A stretch of DNA of 64,000 bases from Salinimicrobium sp. TH3 (GCF_026676115.1 NZ_JAPONB010000003.1:186001-250000); one strand, 5' to 3'; shown: positions 16,724 through 24,900, counted from the first letter of the stretch. Program-made: numbers and translations. The notes: generated by a model from the letters alone, not told the origin.

Positions 16724-17362
16724 TTAGTTAGAGCTTAGGTAAGAAGCCACTCCCTTGCGGTTTGCGTTCATTGCCTCTTTACCTTCTTCCCAGTTTGCAG
16801 GACATACTTCACCTTTTTCCTGAACGTGCGTGTAAGCATCGATCAAACGGATGAATTCTTTAACGTTTCTTCCAAGTGGCATATGGTTGATACCTTCATG
16901 GAATACAGTTCCTTCTTCATCAATTAGGTAAGTAGCACGGTAAGTTACGTTGTCACCTTCTACAGTGTATACTCCTGTTTCTTCATTGTAGTTCTCGTTG
17001 CTTATATCAAGAATTCCAAGTTGGTTTGCAAGATTTCTGTTAGAATCGGCAAGGATAGGGTAAGTAACTCCTTCAATACCACCGTCATCTTTTGGTGTGT
17101 TCAACCATGCAAAGTGAACCTCTGGGGTATCACATGAAGCACCAATCACCATTACATTTCTCTTCTCAAATTCAGCAAGAGCTTCCTGGAAAGCATGAAG
17201 TTCTGTTGGGCAAACGAAAGTAAAGTCTTTTGGATACCAAAAAAGCAGAACTTTCTTTGAATTGTTCTTAGCTTCTTCGAATACATTTATTTTAAAAGTA
17301 TCGCCCATGTCATTCATTGCGTTTACTTCTAGGTTTGGAAATTTTTTTCCTACTAATGCCAT
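16724..17362 (-). CDS. Typical 2-Cys peroxiredoxin (AhpC/Prx1 subfamily)
   Basis: A 212-residue cytosolic peroxidase. The peroxidatic Cys is C51 in FTFVCPTE and the resolving Cys is C187 in GEVCPANW; both are intact. It removes hydrogen peroxide, peroxynitrite and alkyl hydroperoxides. No AhpF gene is near; the next gene encodes a thioredoxin, the likely electron donor. A TATCTTTG -7 box lies upstream, just past the nhaC terminator, so the operon has its own promoter. Confidence 0.93.
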   Translation of the reverse strand: MALVGKKFPNLEVNAMNDMGDTFKINVFEEAKNNSKKVLLFWYPKDFTFVCPTELHAFQEALAEFEKRNVMVIGASCDTPEVHFAWLNTPKDDGGIEGVTYPILADSNRNLANQLGILDISNENYNEETGVYTVEGDNVTYRATYLIDEEGTVFHEGINHMPLGRNVKEFIRLIDAYTHVQEKGEVCPANWEEGKEAMNANRKGVASYLSSN

Positions 17363-17402
17363 ATTGTTTTATATTTTTTTGGTTATTGATTTAATTCTGA
17401 TG

Positions 17403-17410
17403 CAAAGATA
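17403..17410 (-). promoter_or_regulatory. Candidate -7 box (TATCTTTG) of the peroxiredoxin operon
   Basis: Perfect TAnnTTTG octamer on the minus strand, 40 bp before the ATG at 17362. It overlaps the T-tract of the preceding nhaC terminator, so termination and initiation are packed together. Confidence 0.55.
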
Positions 17411-17420
17411 AAAACAAAGA

Positions 17421-17439
17421 GCGGCCCCACTAGGGCCGC
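17421..17439 (-). terminator. Rho-independent terminator of nhaC
   Basis: A 7-bp G/C-only stem GCGGCCC (17421-17427) with GGGCCGC (17433-17439), 5-nt loop; on the minus strand it is followed by TCTTTGTTTTT. Confidence 0.85.
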
Positions 17440-17505
17440 AAATCTTTATTTTTTATTCGAGTATAGTATTTGTCAATAGGAATAACTCTTCGTCATAACT
17501 TCTTA

Positions 17506-18987
17506 TTATGCAGTTGCGGTTTTACTCCCCAATTGCCGGATCTTTATATTAAAGGCCGCGAAAAATAAGGTCATGAAAGGACTAAGGTAATTGAAGATGG
17601 CATAAACAAAATATGATGCCACCGGTACTCCCAGAACTCCGCTATGGTAAGCTCCGCAGGTATTCCACGGAATTAATACCGAAGTCACTGTACCCGAATC
17701 TTCCAGTGAACGGCTCAGGTTCTCCGGCGCCAGGCCTTTATCCCTGTAGGCTTTAGCAAACATTTTCCCTGGAACAACGATAGCAAGATATTGATCGGAT
17801 GCAGTCGCGTTAAGAGTTACGCAACTAAATACAGTACTGGCAAATAGTCCAAAGGTAGTGTGGAAGAGGTTAAGCAGGGCCTTGCTTATAGTTGCAAGGG
17901 CACCAATAGCGTCCATAATACCGCCAAAGACCATTGCACAAATAATCAACCATATAGTTCCCAGCATCCCGTACATTCCTCCAGATGAGAAAAGGTCATT
18001 GAGCTGGTCATTGTCTGTAACTATTGAAGTGTCGACAGTTATTGCATTCATGAGGCCAACATAAGCTGCTTCAAAAGAAAGATTTTCATAACCCGATACT
18101 GCAGTCACAACTTCGGGCTGGAAAATCACCGCAGCAGCAGCTCCTAAAAGGGTTCCTAGCAAGAGAGCGATAAGAGGTGAGGTTTTCATCACAATAAGCA
18201 CAATTACAAGTGCCGGCACCACAAATAACCAGGCGGTTATATTGAAGGCGTTGTCAATGGAAGCAAGTATCTCACTCGTATCTGCCGTTCCCGAAGGCTC
18301 AATGGTAAAACCAAGGATTATAAAGACGATAAGAGTAATGCTAATTGTAGGTACTGTGGTGTAGGTCATATACCTTATATGAGTAAAGAGGTCTGTTCCG
18401 GCCATGGCAGGTGCCAGGTTGGTAGTGTCGCTCAGCGGTGACATCTTATCCCCAAAATATGCTCCCGAAAGAATAGCACCTGCAGTCATTCCTACCGAAA
18501 TACCCAAAGCTTCGGCTATCCCAATTAAAGCAATACCTACAGTGGCCGAGGTCGTCCAGCTACTACCGGTAGCAACCGAGATGACTGAGCAAATAACAAC
18601 GGTGGCCGCAAGGAATATTGTAGGGTTAAGGATCTGTAATCCATAATAGATCATAGTCGGAATAATGCCGCTAATAAGCCAGGTTCCTGCAAGGGAACCA
18701 ACCATAAGCAGGATGAGGATAGCACCTGTGGTAGATTTAATATTATTTGCTACCTCCTCGATCATGGTGTCAAAGGAGACTTTATTAAAGATACCTACTA
18801 TGGCTGCAACAGCGCCGCCAAGCAGAAGAATAAATTGATTTGAGCCGCCTAAAGAATCATCACCGTAAACAAATACGTTATACGCGAGCATACCAATAAG
18901 AGCAAAAACAGGGAAAAGGGCTTCCCAGATATTCAATTCACGATTTTCAAGAACTTTGGTGTCTTTAATAAACTTTTCGTCTTCCAT
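17506..18987 (-). CDS. nhaC: Na+/H+ antiporter NhaC family protein
   Basis: A 493-residue integral membrane protein with about 11-12 helices. Typical NhaC features are TGSSWTTSATVGIALIGIAEALGI near 150-170, GAYFGDKMSPLSDTTNLAPA (the central signature), and LNATASDQYLAIVVPGKMF and IPWNTCGAY in the C-terminal half. It exchanges Na+ for H+ across the inner membrane for pH and salt tolerance, in line with a marine or saline habitat (inference). Transcribed alone with a strong terminator. A related function such as malate/lactate-coupled antiport cannot be excluded. Confidence 0.88.
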   Translation of the reverse strand: MEDEKFIKDTKVLENRELNIWEALFPVFALIGMLAYNVFVYGDDSLGGSNQFILLLGGAVAAIVGIFNKVSFDTMIEEVANNIKSTTGAILILLMVGSLAGTWLISGIIPTMIYYGLQILNPTIFLAATVVICSVISVATGSSWTTSATVGIALIGIAEALGISVGMTAGAILSGAYFGDKMSPLSDTTNLAPAMAGTDLFTHIRYMTYTTVPTISITLIVFIILGFTIEPSGTADTSEILASIDNAFNITAWLFVVPALVIVLIVMKTSPLIALLLGTLLGAAAAVIFQPEVVTAVSGYENLSFEAAYVGLMNAITVDTSIVTDNDQLNDLFSSGGMYGMLGTIWLIICAMVFGGIMDAIGALATISKALLNLFHTTFGLFASTVFSCVTLNATASDQYLAIVVPGKMFAKAYRDKGLAPENLSRSLEDSGTVTSVLIPWNTCGAYHSGVLGVPVASYFVYAIFNYLSPFMTLFFAAFNIKIRQLGSKTATA

Positions 18988-19134
18988 TTACGAGATCTAA
19001 AATTTTTGATTGCGTAATGTTACGATTTTTCGGTAAAAGTTAAAAGTTGATGCTTCATTACTTGGTTCCCGGGCGGCTGTTTTAAACATAAAAAGGCAAA
19101 TTGTATCAATTCATAACAGCTTAAGAGGAAATAA

Positions 19135-19167
19135 AAAAGCGGAAGATCCAAAGGACCTTCCGCTTTT
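19135..19167 (-). terminator. Terminator of the deoC-deoD operon
   Basis: An 11-bp stem AAAAGCGGAAG (19135-19145) with CTTCCGCTTTT (19157-19167), flanked by A and T tracts, 21 bp past the deoD stop. Confidence 0.85.
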
Positions 19168-19187
19168 AAAATATTTGTGAAATTAAA

Positions 19188-19886
19188 TTATCCCAGTTCA
19201 AGGGCGATCTCCACCATTCCTTTAAATGTAGTTTCCCGCTCCTCGGTCGTTGTTTTTTCCCTGGTTACTAAAGAATCGGATATTGTAAGGAGAGACAAAG
19301 CATTCACCCCATGTTTGGCTGCAATAGTGTATAATCCTGAAGATTCCATTTCCACGCAAAGCACTCCGAATTTTGACCAAAGCTGATAGGATTCGAATTC
19401 ATCGGCATAAAACTCGTCACTGGTAAGCACATTTCCTGCTTTTACAGGAATATTTTTTTCTTTGGCTTTTTCAATAGCCTGCTGAAAAAGATTAAAACTT
19501 GCGGTAGGAGCAAAGTCGGCACCCTGGAACCTGGCCTGGTTTATTCCTGAAGTAGAAGATGCTGCCATAGCGATCACTATATCCCGAAGTTGCACGCTCT
19601 TTTGATAAGAACCGGCACTACCCACACGAATCAGGTTTTTTACATTAAACTCGTTAATAAGTTCATGTGCGTAGATGGAAATTGAAGGAACTCCCATTCC
19701 CGTACCCTGGACCGAAATTCTTCGGCCTTTGTAAGTGCCCGTGTAACCAAACATGTTCCGGACTTTGTTGTAACATATTACATCATCAAGATAAGTCTCT
19801 GCTATCCATTTTGCCCTTAAGGGGTCTCCCGGTAATAAAACTGTTTCTGCAATATCGCCTTTTTGGGCCTCTATGTGTATGCTCAT
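19188..19886 (-). CDS. deoD: Purine nucleoside phosphorylase DeoD type
   Basis: A 232-residue hexameric-type [17 protein letters not shown] (17-30) binds phosphate, GTGMGVPS and RVGSAG form the ribose/phosphate site, and [10 protein letters not shown] is the base-binding signature. SDSLVT carries the catalytic Asp. It cleaves (deoxy)inosine and guanosine to base and (deoxy)ribose 1-phosphate. Overlaps the deoC end by 4 bp. The pair feeds deoxyribose from nucleosides into glycolysis through deoxyribose 5-phosphate. Confidence 0.95.
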   Translation of the reverse strand: MSIHIEAQKGDIAETVLLPGDPLRAKWIAETYLDDVICYNKVRNMFGYTGTYKGRRISVQGTGMGVPSISIYAHELINEFNVKNLIRVGSAGSYQKSVQLRDIVIAMAASSTSGINQARFQGADFAPTASFNLFQQAIEKAKEKNIPVKAGNVLTSDEFYADEFESYQLWSKFGVLCVEMESSGLYTIAAKHGVNALSLLTISDSLVTREKTTTEERETTFKGMVEIALELG

Positions 19887-20536
19887 TTTTTTAATTCCTT
19901 TACTATTGATACTCCAGATGATGTACCTATTCTTTCCACACCTGCTTCAATAAAAGAGAGTGCGGTATCTAAATTTTTTACTCCACCAGAGGCTTTGATT
20001 TTTGCTTTTCCCTCAACGGCTTTTTTCATAAGTTCAATATTTTCCATCCTTGCACCGTCACCCCCAAATCCCGTTGAAGTCTTTACAAAGTCTGCCTTGG
20101 CTTTTACAGCAATTTCACTTGCGAGCATTATTTCCTGCGGGGTGAGGTAACAGGTTTCTATAATAACCTTTAGTACTTTATCTCCTACCTCTTTCTTAAT
20201 GGCTGCGATCTCTTCTTCAACCTTTTTGAAGTTTTTGGACTTTAATTCACCTATATTGATCACCATGTCCACTTCTTCTGCTCCATCTTTTAAAGCCTGG
20301 CGGGTTTCAAAGACTTTTGCCTCTGTAGACATTGCTCCCAAAGGAAACCCTACTACAGTGCAAACTTTTATCATGGATCCTTCTAATTGTTTGGCCGCAA
20401 GGCTTACATAGCCGCTGTTTACACAAACCGAAAAGAAATTATACTCTTTCGCTTCTCTACATAGTTCTATAATATCCTTTTCTGTAGCTGTTGCCTTAAG
20501 GACAGTATGATCTATGTACTTGTTTATTTCAATCAT
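19883..20536 (-). CDS. deoC: Deoxyribose-phosphate aldolase
   Basis: A 217-residue TIM-barrel class I aldolase. The Schiff-base lysine is K152 in [15 protein letters not shown] at the start, SVCVNSGYV (36-44) and VVGFPLGA are conserved. It splits 2-deoxyribose 5-phosphate into acetaldehyde and glyceraldehyde 3-phosphate. The ATG at 20536 ([11 protein letters not shown]) is chosen over an upstream in-frame start at 20581 that would add 15 non-conserved residues and cover the palindromic site. First gene of deoC-deoD. Confidence 0.95.
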   Translation of the reverse strand: MIEINKYIDHTVLKATATEKDIIELCREAKEYNFFSVCVNSGYVSLAAKQLEGSMIKVCTVVGFPLGAMSTEAKVFETRQALKDGAEEVDMVINIGELKSKNFKKVEEEIAAIKKEVGDKVLKVIIETCYLTPQEIMLASEIAVKAKADFVKTSTGFGGDGARMENIELMKKAVEGKAKIKASGGVKNLDTALSFIEAGVERIGTSSGVSIVKELKK

Positions 20537-20550
20537 ATCAACAAATGTTT

Positions 20551-20564
20551 TTACAAAAATGTAA
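20551..20564. promoter_or_regulatory. Candidate operator (TTACA-N4-TGTAA) upstream of deoC
   Basis: A 5-bp perfect inverted repeat, extendable to 8-bp arms with one mismatch, sits 15 bp before the deoC start. It resembles a dimer-binding site of a CRP/FNR- or GntR-like regulator; the regulator is not in the window. Confidence 0.35.
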
Positions 20565-20678
20565 CAAATTTGCCGCTTCAAATATGATCCTGATCAAACC
20601 TCCAAGGAATATTCTTACCGGCAAAACCTCACAAATATAAAGATTCAGACTTGCTTTTGCAGGGTTAATAGATAAAAA

Positions 20679-20715
20679 TAAGAGGCTCCAAAAATGTCAT
20701 TTCCGGAGCCTCTTA
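20679..20715 (-). terminator. Terminator of the PLP-enzyme gene
   Basis: An 11-bp perfect stem TAAGAGGCTCC (20679-20689) with GGAGCCTCTTA (20705-20715), 15-nt loop, 66 bp past the stop of the PLP enzyme gene and followed on that strand by a T-rich stretch. Confidence 0.75.
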
Positions 20716-20781
20716 ATTTATATGCTTAATATCAGAAAATTAGCTTTTCCGATTTTCTTCTGAAAGTTTTACCATTCTGAA

Positions 20782-22005
20782 TTAATTAGCCCTTTCTTCT
20801 GAAGCTTCAAGGATCCCGATCTCTTCCATGCAATCCCTCATCATTTGATAAGTTCTCTCGATATCATTGTCAAGACCTATGGAGAATCTTATGATTCCGT
20901 CGGAAAGACCCATCTCCTTTTGCTCTTCTTCAGGAATTTCTGAAGAAGTTGAAGTTCCAGGTGCACTAAATAATGTCTTGTAGAAACCAAGACTTACGGC
21001 AAGGTATCCCAGGTTTTTTTCCTGCATCATTTCCATAAGAGCATTGGCTTTATCAAGGGAGCCGGCGTCTACTACGAGCATTCCGCCGTAACCATATTCC
21101 TCATTCATCATGTTTTTATACATCTCATGGCCCGGATGGCTTTCAAGCCCGGGGTATACCGTTCTCAAACCGTCCTGCTCAAATTTTTGAGCAAGATACA
21201 TTGCGTTATGACTGTGTTGTTTGATGCGGATATGAAGAGTACGAAGATTCTTTAGAATGGAAGCTGCACGTAAAGAATCCATAGTTGGTCCAAGTAACAT
21301 GCTGGCACCGTCATTCACACTTCGCAGTTCATTGATGAATTCCTGTGTTCCACAGGCAACTCCTCCCACAGTGTCGCTGGAGCCATTAATGAACTTTGTA
21401 AGACTGTGGATCACCACATCGGCACCCATTTCTGCAGGAGAAATTGCCAAGGGTGAAAAGGTGTTATCAACTACGAATTTAAGATCGTGCTTTTTCGCAA
21501 TTTTTGAAAGAGCTTTAAGATCGGCCACCTCAAGTAATGGATTACTCACGGCTTCACAATAAAGGACTTTCGTATTCTCATTTATTGCCGCCTCTACCTT
21601 TTCAAGATCGGTGATATCTACAAAAGAGGTGTCTATATTGAGACGGGGTGCGAAATTCTTTAGAAAAGCATAAGTTCCGCCATAAATGGTGCGGCTGGAA
21701 ATAATGTGATCGCCCGCCTGGCAAAGTTGCAGGAGAACTGGTGTGATTGCACCCATCCCGCTGGCTGCAACGTTCGCAGCTTCAGTACCCTCCATAGCAG
21801 CAAGTGCTTCCCCTAAGTAGAGGTTGGAAGGAGAGGAGTGACGGGAGTATAAATAACAACCTTCGGCGTTGCCTTCAAAGGTGTCAAACATTGTTTTTGC
21901 TGAAAGAAAAGTGTAAGTAGAAGAATCTGAAATACTTGGGTTTACCCCTCCAAATTCCCCAAAATACTGAAGATCCTGTATCTTATCTGCCGGTTTGAAT
22001 TTCAT
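20782..22005 (-). CDS. Cys/Met metabolism PLP-dependent enzyme (trans-sulfuration family)
   Basis: A 407-residue fold-type I PLP enzyme of the cystathionine gamma-synthase/methionine gamma-lyase family. The Schiff-base lysine is K204 in HSLTKFINGSSD; YSRHSSPSNLYLGEALAAMEG and ASGMGAI form the cofactor phosphate loop; VVDNTFSPL carries the Asp that binds the pyridine N. The Cys that marks true methionine gamma-lyases (YGCTFAF in Pseudomonas) is Gly110 here (YGGTYAF), so lyase activity on methionine is doubtful. The ATG at 22005 is preferred over a TTG nine codons upstream. It is divergent from an Lrp/AsnC gene 158 bp away, as in MdeR-MdeA, suggesting amino-acid-responsive control. Confidence 0.85.
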   Translation of the reverse strand: MKFKPADKIQDLQYFGEFGGVNPSISDSSTYTFLSAKTMFDTFEGNAEGCYLYSRHSSPSNLYLGEALAAMEGTEAANVAASGMGAITPVLLQLCQAGDHIISSRTIYGGTYAFLKNFAPRLNIDTSFVDITDLEKVEAAINENTKVLYCEAVSNPLLEVADLKALSKIAKKHDLKFVVDNTFSPLAISPAEMGADVVIHSLTKFINGSSDTVGGVACGTQEFINELRSVNDGASMLLGPTMDSLRAASILKNLRTLHIRIKQHSHNAMYLAQKFEQDGLRTVYPGLESHPGHEMYKNMMNEEYGYGGMLVVDAGSLDKANALMEMMQEKNLGYLAVSLGFYKTLFSAPGTSTSSEIPEEEQKEMGLSDGIIRFSIGLDNDIERTYQMMRDCMEEIGILEASEERAN

Positions 22006-22084
22006 GTCGTACTGGTTTTGAGTTCTTATCAAAGAAAGGAAGTTTTAGAAATAAAATCAATGATAATCGTCATAAGCGGAAAAA

Positions 22085-22126
22085 ATACCTGCTTAAAATG
22101 ATATTTTAGGATGATATTTCAGGTAT
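22085..22126. promoter_or_regulatory. Inverted/direct repeat cluster between PLP enzyme and Lrp genes
   Basis: ATACCTG (22085-22091) and CAGGTAT (22120-22126) form a 7-bp inverted repeat with 28 bp between the arms; inside it ATGATATTT occurs twice (22098-22106 and 22111-22119). The position in the divergent promoter region fits cooperative binding of the adjacent Lrp-type regulator. No binding data. Confidence 0.4.
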
Positions 22127-22163
22127 ATTCGTTCAAAATCCCTTTTTCAGGAAAATTTTACAG

Positions 22164-22622
22164 ATGCAAACAGACGGAATTGATAAAAAACTACTTGCGC
22201 TCCTTCAGGACGATTCAAAAAGGACTAATAAGGAGTTGGCAGGGAAACTGGGTCTTTCGGTTACTGCAGTTTATGAACGCATAAGAAAACTTGAAAGGGC
22301 AGGGGTGATCTCCAAATATGTCGCGCTTGTAAAACCCGAGAAGGTTGATCGTTCCTTTACGGCTTTTTGTATGATCAAACTTGTGCAGCACACCAAGAAA
22401 AATGTTACCGGTTTTGAAAGCCAGGTCACGAAATTAACCGAAGTGCTGGAAGTTTTTCATGTAAGTGGCGAGTACGATTATATCCTCAAGGTGATGGTGA
22501 AGGATATGGAGGCTTACAGAGAATTTATGCTTAACAAACTTACCGCCCTGGAACATATTGGAAGTACGCAAAGTACTTTTGTAATAAGCCCTGTAAAGAA
22601 CACAACAGTGTTAAGTATTTGA
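22164..22622 (+). CDS. Lrp/AsnC family transcriptional regulator
   Basis: A 152-residue protein with an N-terminal winged helix (DDSKRTNKELAGKLGLSVTAVYERIRKLERAGVI, about 15-48) and a C-terminal RAM ligand-binding domain (about 62-148, with VSGEYDYILKVMVKDMEAY). Lrp-type regulators bind amino acids and form octamers on DNA. It is divergent from the PLP enzyme gene, which is its most likely target, and probably autoregulated through the repeat cluster between them. Confidence 0.93.
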   Translation: MQTDGIDKKLLALLQDDSKRTNKELAGKLGLSVTAVYERIRKLERAGVISKYVALVKPEKVDRSFTAFCMIKLVQHTKKNVTGFESQVTKLTEVLEVFHVSGEYDYILKVMVKDMEAYREFMLNKLTALEHIGSTQSTFVISPVKNTTVLSI

Positions 22623-22760
22623 AGTTCAGGCACCAAATTCCAGACACCAAATTCCAAAAACTGATTTGAAAATGAGAAAATTTGAAGATTTGAAGGTGAA
22701 AAGCTTGTTTGAAGCATCATTGTAAATTGAACCCGCAACCCGCAACTCCGCGATTATAAC
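22623..22760. repeat. Degenerate word-like intergenic repeat tract
   Basis: CACCAAATTCCA occurs twice in tandem (22631-22642 and 22645-22656), followed by TTTGAAGAT/TTTGAAGGT tandem words (about 22680-22698) and a doubled CCCGCAA near 22735-22750. There is no ORF and no hairpin. The tract starts directly after the lrp stop codon. Confidence 0.55.
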
Positions 22761-22826
22761 CCTCTTTCAAAGCTCTACACTCATTTCTCAGTACTAACTA
22801 CTGTTTTCATTTGTCATTAATAGTCG

Positions 22827-22834
22827 TACTTTTG
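22827..22834 (+). promoter_or_regulatory. Candidate -7 box (TACTTTTG) of lpdA
   Basis: Fits TAnnTTTG and lies 35 bp before the lpdA ATG; a TTTG at 22810 is too close (13 bp) to be a standard -33 element. Confidence 0.35.
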
Positions 22835-22869
22835 TTACTCTTTGAAAAAAATCAACAAAAAAAATACTT

Positions 22870-24276
22870 ATGAGCAAATATGATGTTGCTGTTATAGGTT
22901 CAGGCCCTGGAGGATATGTAGCCGCTATTCGCTGCGCCCAGCTGGGAATGAAAACCGCACTTATAGAGAAATATTCCAGCCTTGGAGGTACTTGTTTAAA
23001 CGTGGGATGCATACCCAGCAAAGCTTTGCTTGATTCTTCACACCACTATGATGATGCTATCAAGCATTTTGAAGAGCACGGGATCGAAATCCCGGGAGAG
23101 GTAAAGGTGAACCTGGAAAAGATGATTGATAGAAAACGTTCTGTTGTTAACCAAACTGTAGACGGGATCAAGTTCCTTATGAACAAGAACAAGATCGATG
23201 TTTTTGAAGGGATGGGGTCTTTTAAGGATGCAACGCATATCAATATCAAAAAGTCTGACGGGGAAACTGAAACTCTTGAAGCAAAGAACACCATTATTGC
23301 TACTGGTTCAAAGCCTGCAAACCTTCCCTTTATAGAGTTGGATAAGGAAAGAGTGATTACTTCTACCGAGGCGCTGGAGTTAAAAGAAATTCCTGAGCAC
23401 CTTATAGTAATTGGCGGCGGAGTTATTGGACTTGAGCTTGGGCAGGTTTACATGAGGCTTGGTGCAAAGGTTTCTGTGGTAGAATATATGGACAGTATTA
23501 TTCCTACAATGGATTCGGCGCTGGCCAAAGAATTGACCAAGAGCCTTAAGAAGCAGGGAATGAAATTCTATGTTTCTCATCAGGTAAATTCCGTGGAGAG
23601 AAATGGGGATGAAGTCGTTGTGAAGGCCAAAGACAAAAAAGATAAGGAAGTAGAGTTCAAGGGAGATTACTGCCTGGTTTCTGTAGGTAGAAAGCCTTAT
23701 ACCGAAGGTCTTAATGCCGATGCCGCAGGAGTGAAGATTGGTGACCGCGGAATGATCGAGGTCAATGAGCATTTACAGACCTCCACAAAAAATATTTATG
23801 CGATTGGAGATGTGATCAAAGGACCCATGCTGGCGCACAAAGCTTCGGAAGAAGGAACCCTTGTAGCGGAAGTTATCGCGGGACAAAAACCGCACATCGA
23901 TTACAATCTTATCCCGGGAGTTGTTTACACCTGGCCAGAAGTTGCTGCGGTTGGAAAGACCGAAGAGCAGCTTAAGGAAGAAGGAGTAAAATATAAGGAG
24001 GGAAAATTCCCTATGCGCGCTCTTGGACGTTCTAGAGCCAGTGGCGATACAGATGGATTTGTGAAAATCCTTTCAGATGAAAAAACTGATGAAGTTCTTG
24101 GAGTTCACATGATAGGCGCCAGGACAGCCGATCTTATTGCTGAAGCCGTTACCGCAATGGAGTTCCGTGCCTCGGCTGAAGATATTTCAAGGATGAGCCA
24201 TGCACATCCCACCTATGCCGAAGCCATGAAGGAGGCTGCACTTGCTGCAACCGAAAACAGGCCGATTCATATTTAG
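22870..24276 (+). CDS. lpdA: Dihydrolipoyl dehydrogenase
   Basis: A 468-residue FAD disulfide oxidoreductase, E3 of 2-oxoacid dehydrogenase and glycine cleavage complexes. GSGPGGYVAAI (10-20) binds FAD; the redox disulfide is C42/C47 in GGTCLNVGCIPSKA; GGGVIGLELG is the NAD site; YAIGDV is the second FAD site; the C-terminal catalytic HAHPTYAEAM is intact. It reoxidises dihydrolipoamide with NAD+. Monocistronic, closed by a strong terminator; no E1 or E2 gene is in the window. Confidence 0.96.
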   Translation: MSKYDVAVIGSGPGGYVAAIRCAQLGMKTALIEKYSSLGGTCLNVGCIPSKALLDSSHHYDDAIKHFEEHGIEIPGEVKVNLEKMIDRKRSVVNQTVDGIKFLMNKNKIDVFEGMGSFKDATHINIKKSDGETETLEAKNTIIATGSKPANLPFIELDKERVITSTEALELKEIPEHLIVIGGGVIGLELGQVYMRLGAKVSVVEYMDSIIPTMDSALAKELTKSLKKQGMKFYVSHQVNSVERNGDEVVVKAKDKKDKEVEFKGDYCLVSVGRKPYTEGLNADAAGVKIGDRGMIEVNEHLQTSTKNIYAIGDVIKGPMLAHKASEEGTLVAEVIAGQKPHIDYNLIPGVVYTWPEVAAVGKTEEQLKEEGVKYKEGKFPMRALGRSRASGDTDGFVKILSDEKTDEVLGVHMIGARTADLIAEAVTAMEFRASAEDISRMSHAHPTYAEAMKEAALAATENRPIHI

Positions 24277-24309
24277 AATATAAAAGCTTTTATTTAAAAG
24301 CGATTGCTT

Positions 24310-24348
24310 AAATACCCTCTCCAAAATCCAATTTTAGAGAGGGTATTT
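24310..24348 (+). terminator. Rho-independent terminator of lpdA
   Basis: A 12-bp perfect stem AAATACCCTCTC (24310-24321) with GAGAGGGTATTT (24337-24348) followed by further Ts. Confidence 0.88.
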
Positions 24349-24439
24349 TTCTGTATTCACAGGAAAGAAAAATTTTTATATTAATCCATTTTGCTTCATC
24401 TCTTTTACTACATTTATCTCAAATTAAAATCGTTACAAG

Positions 24440-24547
24440 ATGCCAAAAGAAAAATCACCTTCAAAAAATTCAGCTAAGAAAGAACCTGTGCTGAGCCTGA
24501 AAGAAAAGCGTGCTGCCAAAGCCGCTAAGAAGAAAACCAGAAGCTAA
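24440..24547 (+). CDS. Small Lys-rich basic protein (35 aa)
   Basis: An open frame of 36 codons including the stop. The product has 11 Lys and 2 Arg among 35 residues, starts MPKEKSPSKN and ends with LKEKRAAKAAKKKTRS, a continuous amphipathic basic helix. No hydrophobic segment and no signal peptide. It is flanked by two terminators (24310-24348 and 24569-24592), so it is an isolated transcription unit of the expected size, which supports it being real. It could bind nucleic acid or ribosomes; this is inference from composition only. Confidence 0.65.
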   Translation: MPKEKSPSKNSAKKEPVLSLKEKRAAKAAKKKTRS

Positions 24548-24568
24548 TTTATAGTTCCATAAAAAAGA

Positions 24569-24592
24569 AAAGGCTGTCGCAAGACAGCCTTT
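24569..24592. terminator. Bidirectional terminator with GCAA tetraloop
   Basis: AAAGGCTGTC (24569-24578) pairs with GACAGCCTTT (24583-24592) around a GCAA tetraloop, with A-tract before and T after; it separates the small basic protein gene (+) from the convergent 94-aa gene (-). Confidence 0.85.
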
Positions 24593-24615
24593 GTTAATTA
24601 AAAAAGTCTTCAAAC

Positions 24616-24900
24616 TTAATTCTTATCCACAAATTTAAAGAAGCGGCTTTTTTCACCGTCTTTGGTTTCTTCCTGGTAAAGGAACTGTAGATCATTCTCG
24701 TCAAATATCCTGAAGAATTCTTCCCACGATAAATTTTTAAGGTTATCCTCTGCATAACCGGGGAAGTTGATGCGAAGTAATCCGCCGCCTTCACTGCTAT
24801 TGGAGGTGCTTTCTACCACAGCGGGCTTTCCATCTCTTTCCTCACTCCATTTTTTAATCGTAGTATGATCTTTAGTTGTCTTTGAATCTGAATTTGCCAT
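24616..24900 (-). CDS. Conserved hypothetical protein (94 aa)
   Basis: A soluble protein with a Ser/Thr-rich start, then HTTIKKWSEERDGKPAVVEST, a Gly-rich turn, GLLRINFPGY and LSWEEFFRIFDENDLQFLYQEETKDG. The pattern is a compact alpha/beta fold and the strings are well preserved in related small Bacteroidetes proteins, but I know no function. No signal peptide, no Cys. It is a single gene between the tetraloop terminator and the MATE gene. Absence of a named domain means only 'conserved hypothetical' is justified. Confidence 0.75.
   Translation of the reverse strand: MANSDSKTTKDHTTIKKWSEERDGKPAVVESTSNSSEGGGLLRINFPGYAEDNLKNLSWEEFFRIFDENDLQFLYQEETKDGEKSRFFKFVDKN

Noticed and set aside
20782-22005. 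Naming the PLP enzyme methionine gamma-lyase
   Set aside because: The specificity-determining Cys is Gly here, so only the family can be named.
22623-22760. CRISPR-like array
   Set aside because: Repeats are 12-14 bp, tandem, with no spacers of regular length and no cas gene.
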